The notes under the pieces were generated by a model. The model ran no database searches. It was given only the letters and a program-made list of their open reading frames with translations, and had not been told where the DNA came from. 6,670 nucleotides of DNA from Ruminococcus flavefaciens (lineage in GTDB: Bacteria > Bacillota > Clostridia > Oscillospirales > Ruminococcaceae). This document shows, one piece after another, positions 4,941 to 6,670 of this stretch (its first letter is position 1; each line of letters opens with the position of its first letter). Where the stretch lies: positions 1 to 6,670 of the forward strand of contig CADBQF010000284.1 in NCBI GenBank assembly GCA_902796705.1, read 5' to 3'. The translations under genes and the position numbers were made by a program.

Positions 4941-4988
4941 ATGCTTCATTGTTACATTTTTCACAGAAATTACAAGGAGGTTCATTAA

Positions 4989-5483
4989 ATGAATTCATCT
5001 AAATCAACTGTCCCTTTCAAGGGTACTCCCGAACAGGAAGCTCAGCTTCTTAAAGTCATCGAGGAGAAAAAGGGCGACAAGGGTGCTTTGATGCCTATTC
5101 TTCAGAAAGCTCAGGAGATCTACGGATATCTTCCGATCGAAGTTCAGAAGATCATTTCCGACAAGACAGGTACTCCGCTCGAAAAGATCTACGGTGTCGT
5201 AACTTTCTACGCTCAGTTCTCTCTTTACCCGAAGGGCGAGTACACTATCTCAGTCTGTCTTGGTACAGCCTGCTACGTTAAAGGATCCGGCGACATTTAT
5301 GATAAGCTCCAGGAAAAGCTTGGAATCAGCGGCGGAGAATGCACACCCGACGGAAAGTTCTCGCTTGATGCCTGCCGCTGCATCGGTGCTTGCGGTCTTG
5401 CACCTGTTCTCACTGTCAATGAGGACGTTTACGGACGTCTGACTGTTGACGATGTGGACAAGATCCTCGAGAAATACGCTTAA
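4989..5483 (+). CDS. hydC: NuoE-like [2Fe-2S] subunit of NAD-linked hydrogenase (HydC)
   Basis: A 164-residue cytoplasmic protein of the NuoE/HydC family, the small thioredoxin-fold [2Fe-2S] subunit that works with a NuoF-like flavoprotein. An N-terminal helical bundle (about 15-80) contains the family signatures 'IYGYLP' (44-49) and 'IYGVVTFYAQF' (67-77). The four cluster ligands are C90 and C95 (CLGTAC) and C131 and C135 (CIGAC). An extra cysteine, C129, precedes the second pair. The length is typical. The start ATG has AAGGAGG (4974-4980) 8 bp upstream. The next gene starts 30 bp after the stop with its own AGGAGG, as expected for an operon. The best match is HydC of electron-bifurcating [FeFe]-hydrogenase. 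Similar small subunits serve NAD-dependent formate dehydrogenases and NADP-reducing Hnd hydrogenases, so the final name depends on the downstream genes. Confidence 0.88.
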   Translation: MNSSKSTVPFKGTPEQEAQLLKVIEEKKGDKGALMPILQKAQEIYGYLPIEVQKIISDKTGTPLEKIYGVVTFYAQFSLYPKGEYTISVCLGTACYVKGSGDIYDKLQEKLGISGGECTPDGKFSLDACRCIGACGLAPVLTVNEDVYGRLTVDDVDKILEKYA

Positions 5484-5513
5484 TTCCAAACTATACCATT
5501 AGGAGGTCAACTT

Positions 5514-6670
5514 ATGAAAAACCTTGAAGAACTTCAGGCTGTCAGAGAAAAAATGCAGGGCGAGGTAGCTCTCAGAACTCATGGCAATGCTTCTTCAAAA
5601 TATGAAAGACACGTCCTTGTCTGCGGCGGTACAGGATGTACATCTTCCGGTTCACCGAAGATCATCGAAAAGCTCAAAGAAGAGCTTGCTGCAAACGGAC
5701 TCACAGATAAAGTACAGATCGTTAAGACCGGCTGTTTCGGTCTCTGCGAGCGTGGCCCTATCATGATCGTTTACCCGGAGGGTTCATTCTACTCAAGAGT
5801 AAAGATCGATGAGATCCCCCGCATCGTTTCAGAACACCTCGTTGCAGGAAACCCTGTAAAGGAATTCCTCTATGAAGAGACTGTTGACGGCGACGACATC
5901 AAGGCTCTCGATGATACAGCATTCTACAAGAAACAGCACCGTGTTGCTCTTAGAAACTGCGGCGTTATCGATCCTGAGAATATAGAAGAGTACATCGGAA
6001 GAGACGGCTACAAGGCTCTCGGTCAGGTACTCACAACAATGAAGCCTGAGGACGTTATCCAGACTATCCTCGATTCCGGACTCCGCGGCAGAGGCGGCGG
6101 CGGATTCCCGACAGGTATGAAGTGGAAGCTCGCAAGAAATATAGTTCCCGATGCAGACATGAAGTACGTTTGCTGTAACGCAGACGAGGGTGATCCGGGT
6201 GCATTCATGGACCGTTCAGTTCTCGAAGGCGATCCGCACGTTGTTCTCGAAGCTATGACTATCGCCGGTTACGCTATCGGAGCTAAGCAGGGTTACATAT
6301 ACGTTCGTGCTGAGTATCCTATCGCTGTTGAAAGACTCAACATCGCTATCAAGCAGGCTCGTGAAGCAGGTATGCTCGGAAAGAATATCTTCGGTACAGA
6401 TTTCTGCTTTGATATCGACCTCCGTCTTGGTGCAGGTGCATTCGTATGCGGCGAGGAGACTGCTCTTATGACTTCTATCGAAGGCAACAGAGGCGAACCC
6501 CGTCCGAGACCTCCGTTCCCGGCTGAGAAAGGTCTTTTCCAGAAGCCTACTATCCTCAACAACGTTGAGACATACGCTAATATCCCGCAGATCATACTCA
6601 ACGGTGCAGAGTGGTTCGCATCAATGGGTACCGAGAAGTCAAAGGGTACTAAGGTATTCGCTCTCGGCGG
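5514..6670 (+). CDS. hydB: NuoF-like NADH/FMN subunit of bifurcating hydrogenase (HydB), partial at 3' end
   Basis: 385 codons are visible and the frame is still open at the right edge. Family members are about 600 residues, so the C-terminal [4Fe-4S] and ferredoxin-like parts are missing from view, not from the gene. Residues 30-110 are an N-terminal thioredoxin-like [2Fe-2S] domain with C37, C42 (CGGTGC), C74 and C78 (CFGLC); this extension distinguishes HydB/HndC from plain NuoF. The flavin and NADH core follows: RGRGGGGFPTG (191-201) for the nucleotide and FMN, NADEGDPGAFMDR (222-234), GAGAFVCGEETALM (306-319), and the 'PRPPFPAEKGLF...NNVET' region (331-353). It would oxidise or reduce NAD(H) through FMN and pass electrons through its iron-sulfur clusters to the hydrogenase subunit. 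The start ATG has AGGAGG (5501-5506) 7 bp upstream and lies 30 bp after hydC. No frameshift or missing key residue is seen. A formate-dehydrogenase or NADP-linked version is a less likely alternative. Confidence 0.88.
   Translation, partial: MKNLEELQAVREKMQGEVALRTHGNASSKYERHVLVCGGTGCTSSGSPKIIEKLKEELAANGLTDKVQIVKTGCFGLCERGPIMIVYPEGSFYSRVKIDEIPRIVSEHLVAGNPVKEFLYEETVDGDDIKALDDTAFYKKQHRVALRNCGVIDPENIEEYIGRDGYKALGQVLTTMKPEDVIQTILDSGLRGRGGGGFPTGMKWKLARNIVPDADMKYVCCNADEGDPGAFMDRSVLEGDPHVVLEAMTIAGYAIGAKQGYIYVRAEYPIAVERLNIAIKQAREAGMLGKNIFGTDFCFDIDLRLGAGAFVCGEETALMTSIEGNRGEPRPRPPFPAEKGLFQKPTILNNVETYANIPQIILNGAEWFASMGTEKSKGTKVFALG

Larger units (their letters stand above)
4521..4988. other. Divergent regulatory region (468 bp, AT-rich, no gene seen)
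   Basis: This stretch separates the leftward DUF4250-dockerin unit from the rightward hyd genes. I see no open frame with a ribosome binding site and no recognisable RNA gene. It holds, left to right: the DUF4250 ribosome binding site and leader hairpin, the leftward promoter with a 12-bp palindrome over its -35, an AT-rich stretch (4640-4760) in which I see nothing definite, GTTAGCC repeats, a 13-bp palindrome, the hyd promoter, and a 29-bp dyad at its predicted start site. Confidence 0.7.

Overview
The window looks like chromosomal DNA of a Ruminococcus-type anaerobe (Bacillota, Oscillospiraceae). The reasons are two secreted proteins ending in dockerin modules, one carrying the Ruminococcus-like second dockerin repeat (DGVTPLDALAIQ); a HydC/HydB pair of the kind found in electron-bifurcating [FeFe]-hydrogenases; strong AGGAGG ribosome binding sites; and AT-rich intergenic DNA with near-consensus sigma-A promoters. 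This assignment is inference from protein content. No rRNA or other taxonomic marker is present.

Layout. Positions 1-1215 (+): the 3' end of a YebC/PmpR-type gene, a GNAT acetyltransferase starting at TTG 2 bp later, then an MntP-type manganese exporter. The ribosome binding site of mntP lies inside an intrinsic-terminator-like hairpin. Positions 1216-2894 (+): a near-consensus extended -10 promoter drives a secreted BspA-type leucine-rich-repeat protein with a C-terminal dockerin. Positions 2895-2970: a strong bidirectional terminator. Positions 2971-4299 (-): a second secreted dockerin protein, built of four Listeria-Bacteroides (InlB B-type) repeats, meeting the first gene tail to tail. 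Positions 4344-4520 (-): a 58-residue DUF4250 protein just upstream, probably on the same transcript. Positions 4521-4988: a 468-bp AT-rich divergent regulatory region with a good promoter on each strand and several palindromes or repeats. Positions 4989-6670 (+): hydC (NuoE-like) and the first 385 codons of hydB (NuoF-like), which runs off the window.

How the genes fit together. The two dockerin proteins are non-catalytic, repeat-based exported proteins that would dock onto cohesins of a cell-surface or cellulosome-type scaffold, so they are more likely binding or adhesion parts than enzymes. HydC and HydB are the NADH-oxidising arm of a fermentative hydrogenase (or a related NAD-linked complex), and the catalytic subunit is expected just beyond the right edge. 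The left cluster is housekeeping: regulator, acetyltransferase and metal export.

Most of the window is ordinary. The most interesting parts are the mntP hairpin, the paired dockerin genes, and the unexplained operator-like elements in the 4.5-5.0 kb intergenic region. I found no CRISPR array, tRNA, rRNA, insertion sequence or clearly new multi-gene system.
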